Shown: positions 1 to 9,085 of the stretch, in pieces
Layout: each line of letters starts with the position of its first letter
Numbering within the stretch: position 1 is the stretch's first letter
DNA from: a virus
Length of the DNA stretch: 64,000 bases
IMG/VR virus record: IMGVR_UViG_3300021962_000023
Span: 124,001-188,000 of that record
Reading direction: 5' to 3' (one strand)
Translations under genes and position numbers: made by a program
Notes under the pieces: model-generated
What the model was told of the DNA's origin: nothing
Databases searched by the model: none
Seen by the model: only the letters and a program-made list of their open reading frames with translations

Positions 1-1098
1 TACATTTGAGTTTTCCACAACAAGTAATGCATTGTTATATTCGGTTGCCAATGAAGTTAAGAAATTACCAAAATCCTTAGTGTCAATCTTACCTCTATAT
101 TCTGCTACTTGCGAACTATCTTCAATATCAATTACTTGCGCAGTTGAAAAATCGGCTCCATCTCCACGGGCAACGTCAGCACATACCATATATTGTCTAT
201 TGTAGTTTGGATGTTCCCAAACCCACAGATTACTATCAAACCCTCTCTTTTCAACCGGCTCCATTACATAGGTATCTTTATACCAACTCAATAATGCCGG
301 TTCAATTACGGTATCACCTGAACCAATAAAGTCACAATCACATTCTTGTGCCGCTCCTTTAACTCCCAAAATACGAGTTTGTTCATCTCTCCATGCTTGA
401 TTTCTTTCAGGGTGTACAGTCCAATGTAGATTAATACAATTGAAACCATTTTGCCCAGCTTCACCGGCTACCCAAGTTTTATGGAAGAAGTTACCCACAC
501 CATTTGGTGTAGAAAGAATAATAGCAGAACCACCCGTTGATAGGGTTGATTGTGCTGATAACCAAATTTCATCGATATCTCTAATGAATGCCGCCTCATC
601 CACAACTAATAGTGATAAGGCTTCAGAACGACCTGCATCGGGAGATGATGCGATTGCTTTTACTTGCGAACCATTCTTTAATTTAAGTGATAGTTTGTTA
701 TCTTCAGCTGCCGCCGTTCCACCATCTCTTAACCATATTGGAAGTAAATCGTGCATAACTCTAACCTTTTCTACAAGGTTTTTAGCTACCGTCACTTTTG
801 TTGCAATAACCAACGCGTTGAAGTCCTGATTGAATATCATTTTCCAAAGAATAAATCCTGCCGAAAGAGTTGATAAACCCAATTGACGAGATTTAAGGAT
901 GATATTAAATCGGTTTTCCTTAAAGTCCGTTAAACAATCCTCCTGGAAAGGATAAAGGTGAAAGGGAATTTTCCCCCTCACCGGATGTTGAATAACACAA
1001 TACTTCTTCATAAAGTAAATGGGGTCAGCCGCACATTTACGATATTCTTCAGCAATTATTTCTTTTAGACTTTTCGTTGGTTTCCCTTGAACTGCCAT
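1..1098 (-). CDS. terL: Terminase large subunit, T4 gp17-like (3' end beyond window)
   Basis: This is the ATPase/nuclease motor that packages DNA into the prohead. The first 366 residues are visible and the C-terminus runs off the left edge. The ATPase domain has a Walker A-like SRQLGLST at residues 70-77, a Walker B VVDEAA at about 165-170 and a coupling STPNG at about 196-200. The nuclease domain opens with the acidic strand VCADVARGDGADFS near residue 313, where T4 gp17 has its first metal-binding aspartate. The ATG at 1098 is one base from the stop of the preceding gene, so translation is probably coupled. The family is certain; partners (small terminase, portal) are not obvious in the window. 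Confidence 0.95.
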   Translation of the reverse strand, partial: MAVQGKPTKSLKEIIAEEYRKCAADPIYFMKKYCVIQHPVRGKIPFHLYPFQEDCLTDFKENRFNIILKSRQLGLSTLSAGFILWKMIFNQDFNALVIATKVTVAKNLVEKVRVMHDLLPIWLRDGGTAAAEDNKLSLKLKNGSQVKAIASSPDAGRSEALSLLVVDEAAFIRDIDEIWLSAQSTLSTGGSAIILSTPNGVGNFFHKTWVAGEAGQNGFNCINLHWTVHPERNQAWRDEQTRILGVKGAAQECDCDFIGSGDTVIEPALLSWYKDTYVMEPVEKRGFDSNLWVWEHPNYNRQYMVCADVARGDGADFSTAQVIDIEDSSQVAEYRGKIDTKDFGNFLTSLATEYNNALLVVENSNV

Positions 1099-1099
1099 A

Positions 1100-1747
1100 T
1101 TATTTTCTTAAACGGATTTTCCAATAAACACCACCATTGATGTAAGGAGTCAATCCACCATTTGTACCATCTACTACTCTATTTGCAACACCAACACCTA
1201 AATGGAATAATTTATCCTTTTTAGTGTTTAATATAACACCTGCTCCAATGTGAGATACAACATCTTGTTTGTTGAATCCACCTTCGAATCCGTAGAATAC
1301 TTTTGTTTTAGGTAATTCTTTTACGATTGTGGTTTCTTTAATAGTTCTTTGTTTCACATTTGCATTAAAAGTTCTACCTAAGATTTTGTTTTGTGAAATC
1401 GTATCAGTTACAGCCACAATTCCTAACGAATCAGGTAATACTAACACATCTTTATATAATACTTTTGAATAGTAATCTTTAAGTAATGCCATAGTATCTA
1501 CTACTGCAGGAATTTGTACTTCCTTTTCAACGATTGTTTCGTGATAGATATCTTCACCTTTCTTAGTTACTACTTTAGTTTTGATTACATCGATTGTATC
1601 AATTTCATGTTTAATAACTTCATATTTCTTACCATCGATTCTGATAGTTTTACCTGGCATAACTCCACCTGGATTCCAAAGTTCTAATAATACAATTACA
1701 ACTAATACTGCAATTGCAATGTTCTTAATGTTTAAGAATTTTTTCAT
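1100..1747 (-). CDS. Membrane-anchored hypothetical protein
   Basis: 215 residues. Residues 1-8 are basic, followed by one hydrophobic segment (about residues 9-23, rich in I, A, V and L) that should act as an uncleaved signal anchor, with the rest outside the cytoplasm. The middle (about 45-140) is charged with repeated valine/threonine strands. The last 60 residues are glycine-rich with alternating hydrophobics (FYGFEGGF, GAGVIL, GVGVAN, YINGGVYW), suggesting a small beta-structured domain. It lies between the zinc-site protein and terminase with 1-3 base spacings. No family was recognised. A lysis or spanin role is possible from topology only and is not supported by any motif. Confidence 0.75.
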   Translation of the reverse strand: MKKFLNIKNIAIAVLVVIVLLELWNPGGVMPGKTIRIDGKKYEVIKHEIDTIDVIKTKVVTKKGEDIYHETIVEKEVQIPAVVDTMALLKDYYSKVLYKDVLVLPDSLGIVAVTDTISQNKILGRTFNANVKQRTIKETTIVKELPKTKVFYGFEGGFNKQDVVSHIGAGVILNTKKDKLFHLGVGVANRVVDGTNGGLTPYINGGVYWKIRLRK

Positions 1748-1750
1748 AAT

Positions 1751-2419
1751 TTAGTTTTTTATTAATTCTGGATGATTTAATTCACGTAACTTATCTTCTA
1801 ATGCTAACTTACGCTCTAATAACGCTTCAATAGAATCGTATGCCTCATTAATATCATTTTGTAAATCAGATTTAACTTTTTCAATATCAATATCCCATTG
1901 CCATTTACTAAAAGTTCCATCCTCATTAACCATTTCAATTTGCTGTTTGATGCCACTCAATGCTTCTTCGTATTGAACTTTCATATCTCTAGCATAATCT
2001 AACTTATTCAAAGTTATCTTATAATCTTCGTAGAAAGGCCAAGTACCATCCGCTCTCAAAGGAGTTTCTTTTTTAGCTAAGCAAGTTGCACATAATCCGG
2101 TTTTAGCTATTAACTTTTTATCAGCATTACTATATTGTATAGTTTTACAATTTTCTCCTGAGCAAGTAGTTACTTTTTTTAAGAATTCTCTAACCTCATC
2201 CATTTTAGTGGTATTGATTTTAAATCCTTCTTTTTGCTCCCACTCTTTACCATCACCATCTACCCACTTCTCACCAACTTCTCTCTTTTTCTCAGCTTCT
2301 TTTTCATAACCAAATACATTTTGATTATCATCCGTTCTACCAAAGACAGTGTCTATGATTAATTTACGAGATTTGTGAATGTGTTTATTTTTTTCTTCAA
2401 AACTTGTTCTTTTTGCCAT
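1751..2419 (-). CDS. Hypothetical protein with four-cysteine zinc site and C-terminal coiled coil
   Basis: 222 residues. A CSGENC pair near residue 91 and a CATC pair near residue 110 form a likely four-cysteine zinc site. The N-terminal third is highly charged, and the last 70 residues are heptad-like and acidic, consistent with a coiled coil that could drive oligomerisation. It is the second gene upstream of terminase in the same direction. A small terminase subunit (gp16-like) would be expected near here and is typically helical and oligomeric, but no sequence match was recognised, so that is only a positional guess. The gap before it (2420-2465) is pure AT-rich sequence, with an AAAGG about 19 bases before the ATG. 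Confidence 0.7.
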   Translation of the reverse strand: MAKRTSFEEKNKHIHKSRKLIIDTVFGRTDDNQNVFGYEKEAEKKREVGEKWVDGDGKEWEQKEGFKINTTKMDEVREFLKKVTTCSGENCKTIQYSNADKKLIAKTGLCATCLAKKETPLRADGTWPFYEDYKITLNKLDYARDMKVQYEEALSGIKQQIEMVNEDGTFSKWQWDIDIEKVKSDLQNDINEAYDSIEALLERKLALEDKLRELNHPELIKN

Positions 2420-2465
2420 AATATTCTATTTAATAACCTTTGTATATATGTATATATATAATTTT

Positions 2466-5400
2466 TTATTCGTAAAAAATACCTAATATTTGATTCAATG
2501 GTGCGAATGTACCCGTAAGTTTGTAAGTGTTTCCTTTATAAACAAATACAATACCCTCATTTGGAACTATCTTATCTTTACCACCAATACTAGCCAATCT
2601 AGCTAATTCCATTTTTAATTTAGCTATTTTAGATGGGTCACCACTTCCTCTAACTTTTTCTGCGGTTGATTTCAATCTATCCTTCATATTACGAACTGCC
2701 GCATCTGGATTTACAGTTAAAACTGAACCCATAAATGAAAGAACATCTGCCCCAACACCCAAAAATATTTCTTCAAATTGTCTAACATTATCTTTTTGTT
2801 GTTTTGCTACATTTACTTTATCGTGTTCGATTGCCCATTTTTGAGCATCTTTATCGGCAATAGTATTTAAACGGAATGATTTATCATAAAATGCCCATCT
2901 TCTAACTAATGCTTCTTTTTCTAATTTTTGTAATTTAACACCGCTTTTATTTACAAAATCTTCCCACCATGCTTGATGATATTCAGATACACCATCCTTA
3001 TCAGATAATTGGAACTGAAATTGTAGCTTTTGTAATTGAGTAAGGTATTTTGTTTGCTTTGAACTTAACTCCTCATTTTTAGGTAGTTCTGTTACAGGTG
3101 GGCCTTGTATTGTATACTTCGATTGAACATCAGCGTTTACTTGCTTAATCATTCCTGCTAACATAGTTGCTGCTCCTTGATTTGCACCAACTGCAACACC
3201 CTTCTCATCATAACAAGTTGTATTATGAAATACCAATAAAGCCTGTCCGTAAGGAATAACATTTACCGAAGTTGGCCATATTACTTCCAAATTCATAAAA
3301 CATTGTCCTTCATTAAATATCTTATTTCTTTGTGCTTCAGATAATGAACTAATTGCTGCAGATAAATCTCTCATAGCAAAATTGTAAGCATCGGTTAAAC
3401 CACCTCTACCGGCAAATTTCGATGCAACATCTTCAATACCCATAGCATTTGCTCCTGCGTTTTGTAAATGTCCTTTGTTTCTTGCTGCAATTAATCTACC
3501 ATTTTTCCAACTAATTGCCAATGCTTGTCCATCGGTTTTTTCTCTTGTCAATTCTAAGTTACCCGTCAATGCTCCTTTGATAATTTTCTTTAAATCACCA
3601 AAAGTTAAACCCATATCATCAAATGGATGACTCATATGTCCATATGCCCCACCTTCTAATATTAATCCTTCATTTATTGAGTGAGAACGGGTATCGGTTT
3701 TGAAAAAAGGACCTCTTCTAATTGTTCTGAAATCTAAACTCATTTCATTACCACCAATTTCTTTTGGTGCTATGATTTTTAATCTAACAGTCTGATTTCT
3801 ATTATCGATTCCCAATGTTTCAAATTCAATTTCAGAATACTTCTTACCTTTGAATCCTAAATTTTTACCAGTAATGAATTTATGAACCTTACCACCACTA
3901 ACGGCCTGTGCTTCATTTACAATCGTATGAGATGATGTTTGAAATTCACCCTTTCTCATTATAGTCTTAGCAATAACTTTATTTGCCATTTTTACAAATG
4001 GAATATTGATATCACTTCTCGTATCTTTAACTACGATTTGATTGTATTTATCTAAAAAATCTAAAAATTCTTTTTTGTGTCTAGCCAATCTTTTGAAGAA
4101 GCCAGTTAATTCTGGTTCTGATATTTCTTTTCCATTACGAGCATCATTTACTCTATCGAAAAAATGATTACTAAATTCTATATCAGCAGGAGATAATTCT
4201 TTATCTGCGTATTTTTCAACACTATTTAAATTGGATTGTGATAGTTTCTCTTTAAGATTTTTTTTTTCGTCTAATCCCAATTCATCGCCAACACCTGTAA
4301 TATCTCTATATCCAAAACTTCTCAATTCTCTTGCTACATCATTTCTATCTGCTTTTGGATTTTTACAAACTACTGCTGCGATTTTCTTTCTAACAAATGA
4401 ACCACCCTTATCCCACATATTCATAATTGCTTTGAATCTCCAGTCATTTGAACCAACTTCATTTACACTTTCACCTCGTGGGATTCGGAATGTAGTAGCT
4501 TGCTTACCATTGATTGTTGGCATTCCATGGTCATCAGTTCCAATATCTTTAACGGTAACTTTTTTGTTTTTAAACTTACCCATTAAAATCTCATCACCTT
4601 TATCAACATCTACATTAACATCTTCATTATAAATTTGTTTATTAATTCTACCATATTCTCTCATTAAAATTCCAGCAACTGAATGAGCTTGGTTTTCTAT
4701 TGGAGAACCATCGGCTCCATCTTGTACCGAATCTTTAATATATCCTAATTCATCTTGCTTTCTATGAACCATTTCATGTGCAATCGTTCTTAAAATATCA
4801 GCAGTTAATCTACCTTCGGTTGCAACATATATTGTTTTATCGGCTGGATTATATCCACCTAAAGATGATTTTACATTACCATATTCATTTCCTCCAACCA
4901 ATGTTATATTAGGAGTTTCTGCCAATTTTAATCTTTTAGTTGCATATTCCACAAAATGACTGATTGATTGTTTTTTTGTATCAGATAAATCTTCCTTCAT
5001 CAAATCAGCCGCTTTAGCCATTGGCTCTTGTTTTTTATATGATTGAATTGAATTTAATAATTGCTCATCATTTAGTTTATATGTTTCCATTGTTTTGGAA
5101 ACTCTACCAATTAGATTACTCAAAAATGTATTAGAATCATCGCCATTTGAGATTTCTAATAATCCCATTGTTGCGGTTGATAATCCAGCACCTGCTCCAG
5201 CTGCCTGACTTGCTCCCAATCCAAGAGATTCTAATGTAGCGTGTTTAGCAATATCTTTCATAAGGTGAGCGCCAAATCCACCTACACCATGTGTAAATGC
5301 ACCAACGGCACCATGCACAGCGGCTCCTCCGGCTGCGGCTAAACCTTGCCCTGCCATAACAGTCTTAGCTACCGCTACACCTGCTCCACCCAATGCCATT

Positions 5401-6881
5401 GAACCTAATATTAATCCAGTATCAATAGCAAAATGTTTTACATGATGTAATTGTTCTTTTCTTTTTTCATCCGAATATTCCCACTCACCTGTTTCTTTAT
5501 TTTTTGTAGAACCAATCTTTTGCCCACTAGCTAATGCTTTAACGGCATCCATTGTTCCGCCAATCATTTCCTTTTTATGCTCAGCCCAATGTTTTAATCC
5601 ATTACCAAATTGCTGTAAACCTGATTTTATATTATCTACAAATCCTTTTCTAGTTGATGAATTAGGGTCGTTTGTTGTATCTATAACATCATTTTCTTCT
5701 TTAGATAAATTTTTTCTAACAGAATCTAATTCTTCTTTTACTTTGATTTTATTCTTTTCGGAATCACTCATCTCCGCAGAAGATTTTAATTCATCTCCAC
5801 TTAATTTTTGCTCAGGAGGAGGCGCTTGTTGGCCAGATTCTTCCCCACCCTTTTTATCAGTAGTTGGTTCTTCTTTTGCTTTATCTACTTTACCTTGAGC
5901 CGTTGCTCCTTTATTTACAGGTTGTCCTGGTTGAGATGGTTTTGGTTCGTTCGCAGGTGCATCGGATGGGCCTTTAGCCATATGCTTCTGCTTTTCAGCT
6001 GCTGCTTCAGCAGGAGTTAATGCTCTCAATTTACCATTTTCCGATTTATGAGTAGCAGGTTGTCCTTTATCTTTACCATAGTATCCGCCACCCAAATGGA
6101 CTAATCCTAATTTTTCACCTTCAGATTCTTCTTTAAAATATGTTTTAACAAACTCCTCAAACATATCTTCAGCTACCGCTTTACCCAATATTTCGCTAAT
6201 TGGGTCATATAATTCGGATGTATTATGCCAATCAGGTTCGTTAGATGGATGTTCGGTTTCGTGTCTTGTTGGATGTGGCTCTGGTCTTAATTTATCAGAT
6301 GGATTTGTATTTACCGATTCGTTTAATTTGCCTGTTATCATTTTAAAAATTTCTTTATCAAATTTAGGATATGCTTTTAAAAATCCTTTTTCTTTATCTT
6401 TATTATCCTTGCCTAACCAATTACGAACATCGGTTCCACTAATTGCATTTGTTTCAGCAGGAACGGGATAAACATAACCTATTTCTTCGTATCCATATCC
6501 AGCTTTGCCTTTATATGGTTTAAAATACTTACCTTGTAATCTATTTGCATCCTTCTCTCCAACTGCTGCAATATATTGAGTTGTTTTACCATCAAATTGA
6601 GATAGTATTTCTTTTGGAGCATATGGATTACGAACTTGAACTATTTTATTTGATGGTATACCAAACATAGTAGTCATTATCTTTACCTTCTCATTAAAAT
6701 TAAAAGGGGATTTTGGACCAGAGGTATCATTAGACGTACCAATATAGACATTGTCTGTACCAAACTTTTTACAAAGTTTTAAATACGAAAGATAATGTCC
6801 TTTATGGAATGGTTGAAAACGACCCGAATATACTACTATGGTCTTTCTAACTACTGGTTTATCTACTTCGTTCAAATTCAT
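2466..6881 (-). CDS. Giant multi-enzyme polyprotein: nucleotidyltransferase, zincin, ligase-like domain
   Basis: 1471 residues with several unrelated domains. Residues 14-185 form an HxGH nucleotidylyltransferase (GRFQPFHKGH near 20-29, ISGTDVR near 148-154), NMNAT/cytidylyltransferase-like. Residues 200-460 are low-complexity, rich in P, K, E and Q. Residues 485-570 are Gly/Ala-rich and hydrophobic. A zincin-type metallopeptidase carries HEMVH at 701-705. Around 895-985 is a module starting FSNHFFDRVND, perhaps RelE/barnase-like. Residues 1077-1471 look like an ATP-dependent ligase/nucleotidyltransferase: KTDG with K1115 (motif I), LEVIWP near 1200 (III), EGIVF near 1442 (IV) and YKLTG near 1451 (V). 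Candidate prohead-protease sites (x-x-E) at E188, E808, E990, E1071 and E1076 sit near domain borders. Domain calls at both ends and the zincin are firm; overall role is inferred. Confidence 0.85.
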   Translation of the reverse strand: MNLNEVDKPVVRKTIVVYSGRFQPFHKGHYLSYLKLCKKFGTDNVYIGTSNDTSGPKSPFNFNEKVKIMTTMFGIPSNKIVQVRNPYAPKEILSQFDGKTTQYIAAVGEKDANRLQGKYFKPYKGKAGYGYEEIGYVYPVPAETNAISGTDVRNWLGKDNKDKEKGFLKAYPKFDKEIFKMITGKLNESVNTNPSDKLRPEPHPTRHETEHPSNEPDWHNTSELYDPISEILGKAVAEDMFEEFVKTYFKEESEGEKLGLVHLGGGYYGKDKGQPATHKSENGKLRALTPAEAAAEKQKHMAKGPSDAPANEPKPSQPGQPVNKGATAQGKVDKAKEEPTTDKKGGEESGQQAPPPEQKLSGDELKSSAEMSDSEKNKIKVKEELDSVRKNLSKEENDVIDTTNDPNSSTRKGFVDNIKSGLQQFGNGLKHWAEHKKEMIGGTMDAVKALASGQKIGSTKNKETGEWEYSDEKRKEQLHHVKHFAIDTGLILGSMALGGAGVAVAKTVMAGQGLAAAGGAAVHGAVGAFTHGVGGFGAHLMKDIAKHATLESLGLGASQAAGAGAGLSTATMGLLEISNGDDSNTFLSNLIGRVSKTMETYKLNDEQLLNSIQSYKKQEPMAKAADLMKEDLSDTKKQSISHFVEYATKRLKLAETPNITLVGGNEYGNVKSSLGGYNPADKTIYVATEGRLTADILRTIAHEMVHRKQDELGYIKDSVQDGADGSPIENQAHSVAGILMREYGRINKQIYNEDVNVDVDKGDEILMGKFKNKKVTVKDIGTDDHGMPTINGKQATTFRIPRGESVNEVGSNDWRFKAIMNMWDKGGSFVRKKIAAVVCKNPKADRNDVARELRSFGYRDITGVGDELGLDEKKNLKEKLSQSNLNSVEKYADKELSPADIEFSNHFFDRVNDARNGKEISEPELTGFFKRLARHKKEFLDFLDKYNQIVVKDTRSDINIPFVKMANKVIAKTIMRKGEFQTSSHTIVNEAQAVSGGKVHKFITGKNLGFKGKKYSEIEFETLGIDNRNQTVRLKIIAPKEIGGNEMSLDFRTIRRGPFFKTDTRSHSINEGLILEGGAYGHMSHPFDDMGLTFGDLKKIIKGALTGNLELTREKTDGQALAISWKNGRLIAARNKGHLQNAGANAMGIEDVASKFAGRGGLTDAYNFAMRDLSAAISSLSEAQRNKIFNEGQCFMNLEVIWPTSVNVIPYGQALLVFHNTTCYDEKGVAVGANQGAATMLAGMIKQVNADVQSKYTIQGPPVTELPKNEELSSKQTKYLTQLQKLQFQFQLSDKDGVSEYHQAWWEDFVNKSGVKLQKLEKEALVRRWAFYDKSFRLNTIADKDAQKWAIEHDKVNVAKQQKDNVRQFEEIFLGVGADVLSFMGSVLTVNPDAAVRNMKDRLKSTAEKVRGSGDPSKIAKLKMELARLASIGGKDKIVPNEGIVFVYKGNTYKLTGTFAPLNQILGIFYE

Positions 6882-6885
6882 ACAT

Positions 6886-6893
6886 ATAAATAT
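6886..6893 (-). promoter_or_regulatory. ATATTTAT box before the polyprotein gene
   Basis: The coding strand reads ATATTTAT ending 4 bases before the ATG at 6881. The same octamer precedes six other structural genes. At this spacing a -10 role would give an almost leaderless transcript, so a translation-initiation role is also possible here. Confidence 0.4.
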
Positions 6894-6907
6894 TCCAAAA
6901 GTTAAGT

Positions 6908-7027
6908 TTAGAAGTTTTTATAAACAAATGGGTCTCTTTTTTTAAGTTCTGCTAACTTTTTTTTGATTCTTTTCTTCATTTTGTATTGCTCATACAACTC
7001 TTTCAGATACTTTAATGGATTCATCAT
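6908..7027 (-). CDS. 39-residue Lys-rich small protein, ATGA-coupled
   Basis: A short ORF beginning MMNPLKYLKELYEQ and ending KKRDPFVYKNF. The ATG at 7027 overlaps the TGA of the upstream glycosyltransferase gene as ATGA, a strong sign of coupled translation. The middle is a run of lysines (KMKKRIKKKLAELKKR) predicted to be helical and strongly basic, followed by an aromatic DPFVY tail. Basic helix plus a conserved-looking tail suggests a nucleic-acid- or membrane-surface-binding peptide. I recall similar small proteins with this type of tail in other T4-like phages but cannot verify that here. It is too short for usual gene-finding cut-offs. Confidence 0.65.
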   Translation of the reverse strand: MMNPLKYLKELYEQYKMKKRIKKKLAELKKRDPFVYKNF

Positions 7028-8463
7028 AATATTGATATTTTTGGCTTTGGTACTAAATGACCTCTGCCTGTTAATTTTAAAAAGTGATGATGGTCTAACG
7101 ATATATGTTTACTTCCAATCTCATACATCAACTTTTTATTATGTATGATGTTTGGTAATAATTCTTTAATTATTTCCGTTAGTTCATCTATTGAATAACT
7201 ATTTAATCTGTTTATTTCTTTAAAAATTAGTTCTAATCTTTTTTTAGGATTTTCTTCCAAATCATAACTCTCATCAATTATAGGATGAAATGTTCTAAAT
7301 CCAAATTCCTCTTTTAAAAATTTTAAAGAATTAGCGGGCCCTATTAATATAAATGGGTGCCCATGTACTATTGGTTTCCAAATCTTTTCAGAAAGATACC
7401 CACTCTCTTCGTAAAAAAGAGTTTCCGATACAATTGATATCAATGAATTTAAATAAACTTCTTTATTTTCAAATCCATATCCCCATACATTATCTAAATT
7501 TTCATAATCTATTATTCGAGGGGATGTTTGCTTTATGTAATTTATAAATTCACTATACTCTTGTTCACCCAATCTATGTTTCATATCATCCATTGGTCCT
7601 TCTAAGAATAAATCGGCATCATAACTTATTAAGTTATTTTCAATCATATTATTTTTCCATAAAAAATATAAAACTTCTGCTCTATGGAATCTGATTCTTC
7701 TATTGAAATTATTGAACTTATGAATTTTATTATCAAAATTTGATACTTCATCTTCTGATAAGAAATTATACGATGCCTTTTTATGGTCATCTTGCCAAAA
7801 ATTATAATCGTCTTGATTTAATTTTTTAAAATATTCTTCAGCTTTGGAATTTAAAGACCAACAAAAATGAATCAATTTAGGCATATGTTCACCAAAAATT
7901 GGTTTCATCATTTTTTCCAAATTAAAATCATTGTGGCATATTATTATTTTTTTAAATGGGATGTTTAAATCCAGTAAACACTTATATAATTTAATAAGTT
8001 GAAATTTACTGATATTCCCATCAATAACATAGTTGATGACTAATTTACCACCCCATTCTCTAATTTCTTCCAATGTTTTGGATGGGATTAATTTGTTAAA
8101 TGGAATATTATTTGAAAATTTATCTAATCCTAAAAAATTTGCAATGTCACCATATGGTTCTATTAAATAATACCAATCGTAACAATTACCTCGTTCTCTT
8201 TCTCTAATAATACTATGTACCGAACGAGTCTCTATTCCAAAATAACCAGGATTTCCCTCTTCATCATTCAATTGAACATTAAATCTTGCATTAAATACCG
8301 GCCAAATTGCTTTTATTTTGTTTTTGAAATAATGTTCCGATGTATCAAAAGTCCAATCAGTATGGTAAGCAAATTCCAAATATTTTGGATTTAAACAATT
8401 TGGAACTTCATTATATGGAAATAATATATCGTATCCAATTACTATTTTTTCTTTACTATTCAT
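7024..8463 (-). CDS. Putative glycosyltransferase, exostosin/fucosyltransferase-like
   Basis: 479 residues. The C-terminal part (about 350-425) has the pattern SEKIWKPI, then GHPFIL, then GFRTF and IDESYDLEEN with an arginine four residues on. This resembles the nucleotide-sugar-binding half of GT-B enzymes such as GT10 fucosyltransferases and exostosins, where a SEK motif is followed by a small hydrophobic strand. The gene at 16278 carries the same block and is a paralogue. The N-terminal half is divergent and aromatic-rich. It overlaps the methyltransferase gene by 8 bases and the 39-residue ORF by 4, so it belongs to the leftward glycan operon. Sugar donor and acceptor cannot be told from sequence. 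Confidence 0.7.
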   Translation of the reverse strand: MNSKEKIVIGYDILFPYNEVPNCLNPKYLEFAYHTDWTFDTSEHYFKNKIKAIWPVFNARFNVQLNDEEGNPGYFGIETRSVHSIIRERERGNCYDWYYLIEPYGDIANFLGLDKFSNNIPFNKLIPSKTLEEIREWGGKLVINYVIDGNISKFQLIKLYKCLLDLNIPFKKIIICHNDFNLEKMMKPIFGEHMPKLIHFCWSLNSKAEEYFKKLNQDDYNFWQDDHKKASYNFLSEDEVSNFDNKIHKFNNFNRRIRFHRAEVLYFLWKNNMIENNLISYDADLFLEGPMDDMKHRLGEQEYSEFINYIKQTSPRIIDYENLDNVWGYGFENKEVYLNSLISIVSETLFYEESGYLSEKIWKPIVHGHPFILIGPANSLKFLKEEFGFRTFHPIIDESYDLEENPKKRLELIFKEINRLNSYSIDELTEIIKELLPNIIHNKKLMYEIGSKHISLDHHHFLKLTGRGHLVPKPKISIL

Positions 8464-9085
8464 TTACTTTTATTTCTAAAACATAAAACCTAGAATCTCT
8501 AATCCAACCATATCTCTCACATGCAATTAAACTATAAGTATAATCATTTCCACCTATTTGCATTATTTCTTCAGGTTGTATCCCACCCATATTTCCTACC
8601 AATATTATGACTCCATCCTTTTTTAAATAATTTTTAGCATATTTAAAAAAATGTTTATGAAATTCTAAATCTTGGTCTAAACATATTAATTCTTCTTCCA
8701 TACTAACATATCCACCATTTCTAGGAGATGCATAATGTGGTGCATTCATAACTATGGTATCAAACATATTATGAATTTGAAATGATTTAAATCCATCCGA
8801 TTGGATAAATTTGGTGTTCATTAAATTGTTTTGTAAAATGGTTTGCCGTATGTATGAATTGTGTGCATCGTTTATATCCGATAAAACTAAAGAATCGGCA
8901 AATCCTTCAAAGTTTAAATAAAATCCCATAAAACCTGGGCCTGAACACATTTCTAATATGTTACCCTTTTTTACAATTGATTTTACTCTTTCATCTCGCA
9001 AAGAGTTTACGCCAAACGAACTACCACCACCATCGTAAATTTCATCGTAAATGACTTTACCATTTTCTAATATTAACTCTTTCAT
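8456..9085 (-). CDS. Class I SAM-dependent methyltransferase, small-molecule or protein type
   Basis: 209 residues. The SAM-binding loop is LEMCSGPGFMG at about residues 45-54. The acidic end of strand 2 is LSDIN near 69-72, and the catalytic NAPHY at 114-118 replaces the NPPY of the N6-adenine/glutamine/RsmC-type enzymes. This motif favours methylation of a planar amino or amide nitrogen, but the change from PP to AP means the substrate is open. It lies between the TPP-enzyme half and a glycosyltransferase with end-to-start overlaps, so modification of the cluster's product or of a protein carrier is plausible. Confidence 0.8.
   Translation of the reverse strand: MKELILENGKVIYDEIYDGGGSSFGVNSLRDERVKSIVKKGNILEMCSGPGFMGFYLNFEGFADSLVLSDINDAHNSYIRQTILQNNLMNTKFIQSDGFKSFQIHNMFDTIVMNAPHYASPRNGGYVSMEEELICLDQDLEFHKHFFKYAKNYLKKDGVIILVGNMGGIQPEEIMQIGGNDYTYSLIACERYGWIRDSRFYVLEIKVNE

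Noticed and set aside
440-829. Plus-strand ORF of 129 codons
   Set aside because: It is antisense to terminase, whose ATPase motifs are intact in the minus-strand frame. The plus frame has no recognisable domain.
1100-1747. Spanin or holin call for the membrane-anchored protein
   Set aside because: A single N-terminal anchor is compatible, but there is no lipobox, no partner ORF and no endolysin nearby.
2440-2465. Alternating TATATA tract
   Set aside because: Simple AT-rich sequence with no clear promoter spacing. Not called as a regulatory site.
4231-4632. Plus-strand ORF of 133 codons inside the polyprotein
   Set aside because: Shadow of the 1471-residue gene, serine/leucine-rich as expected of an antisense AT-rich frame.
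2466-6881. Endolysin or lysis role for the HEMVH metallopeptidase
   Set aside because: The motif is internal to a polyprotein next to terminase and has no peptidoglycan-binding domain or secretion signal.
6885-6892. Rightward T4 late promoter (TATAAATA on the plus strand)
   Set aside because: It would transcribe antisense into genes that all read leftward. The element is treated as the reverse complement in the leftward direction instead.
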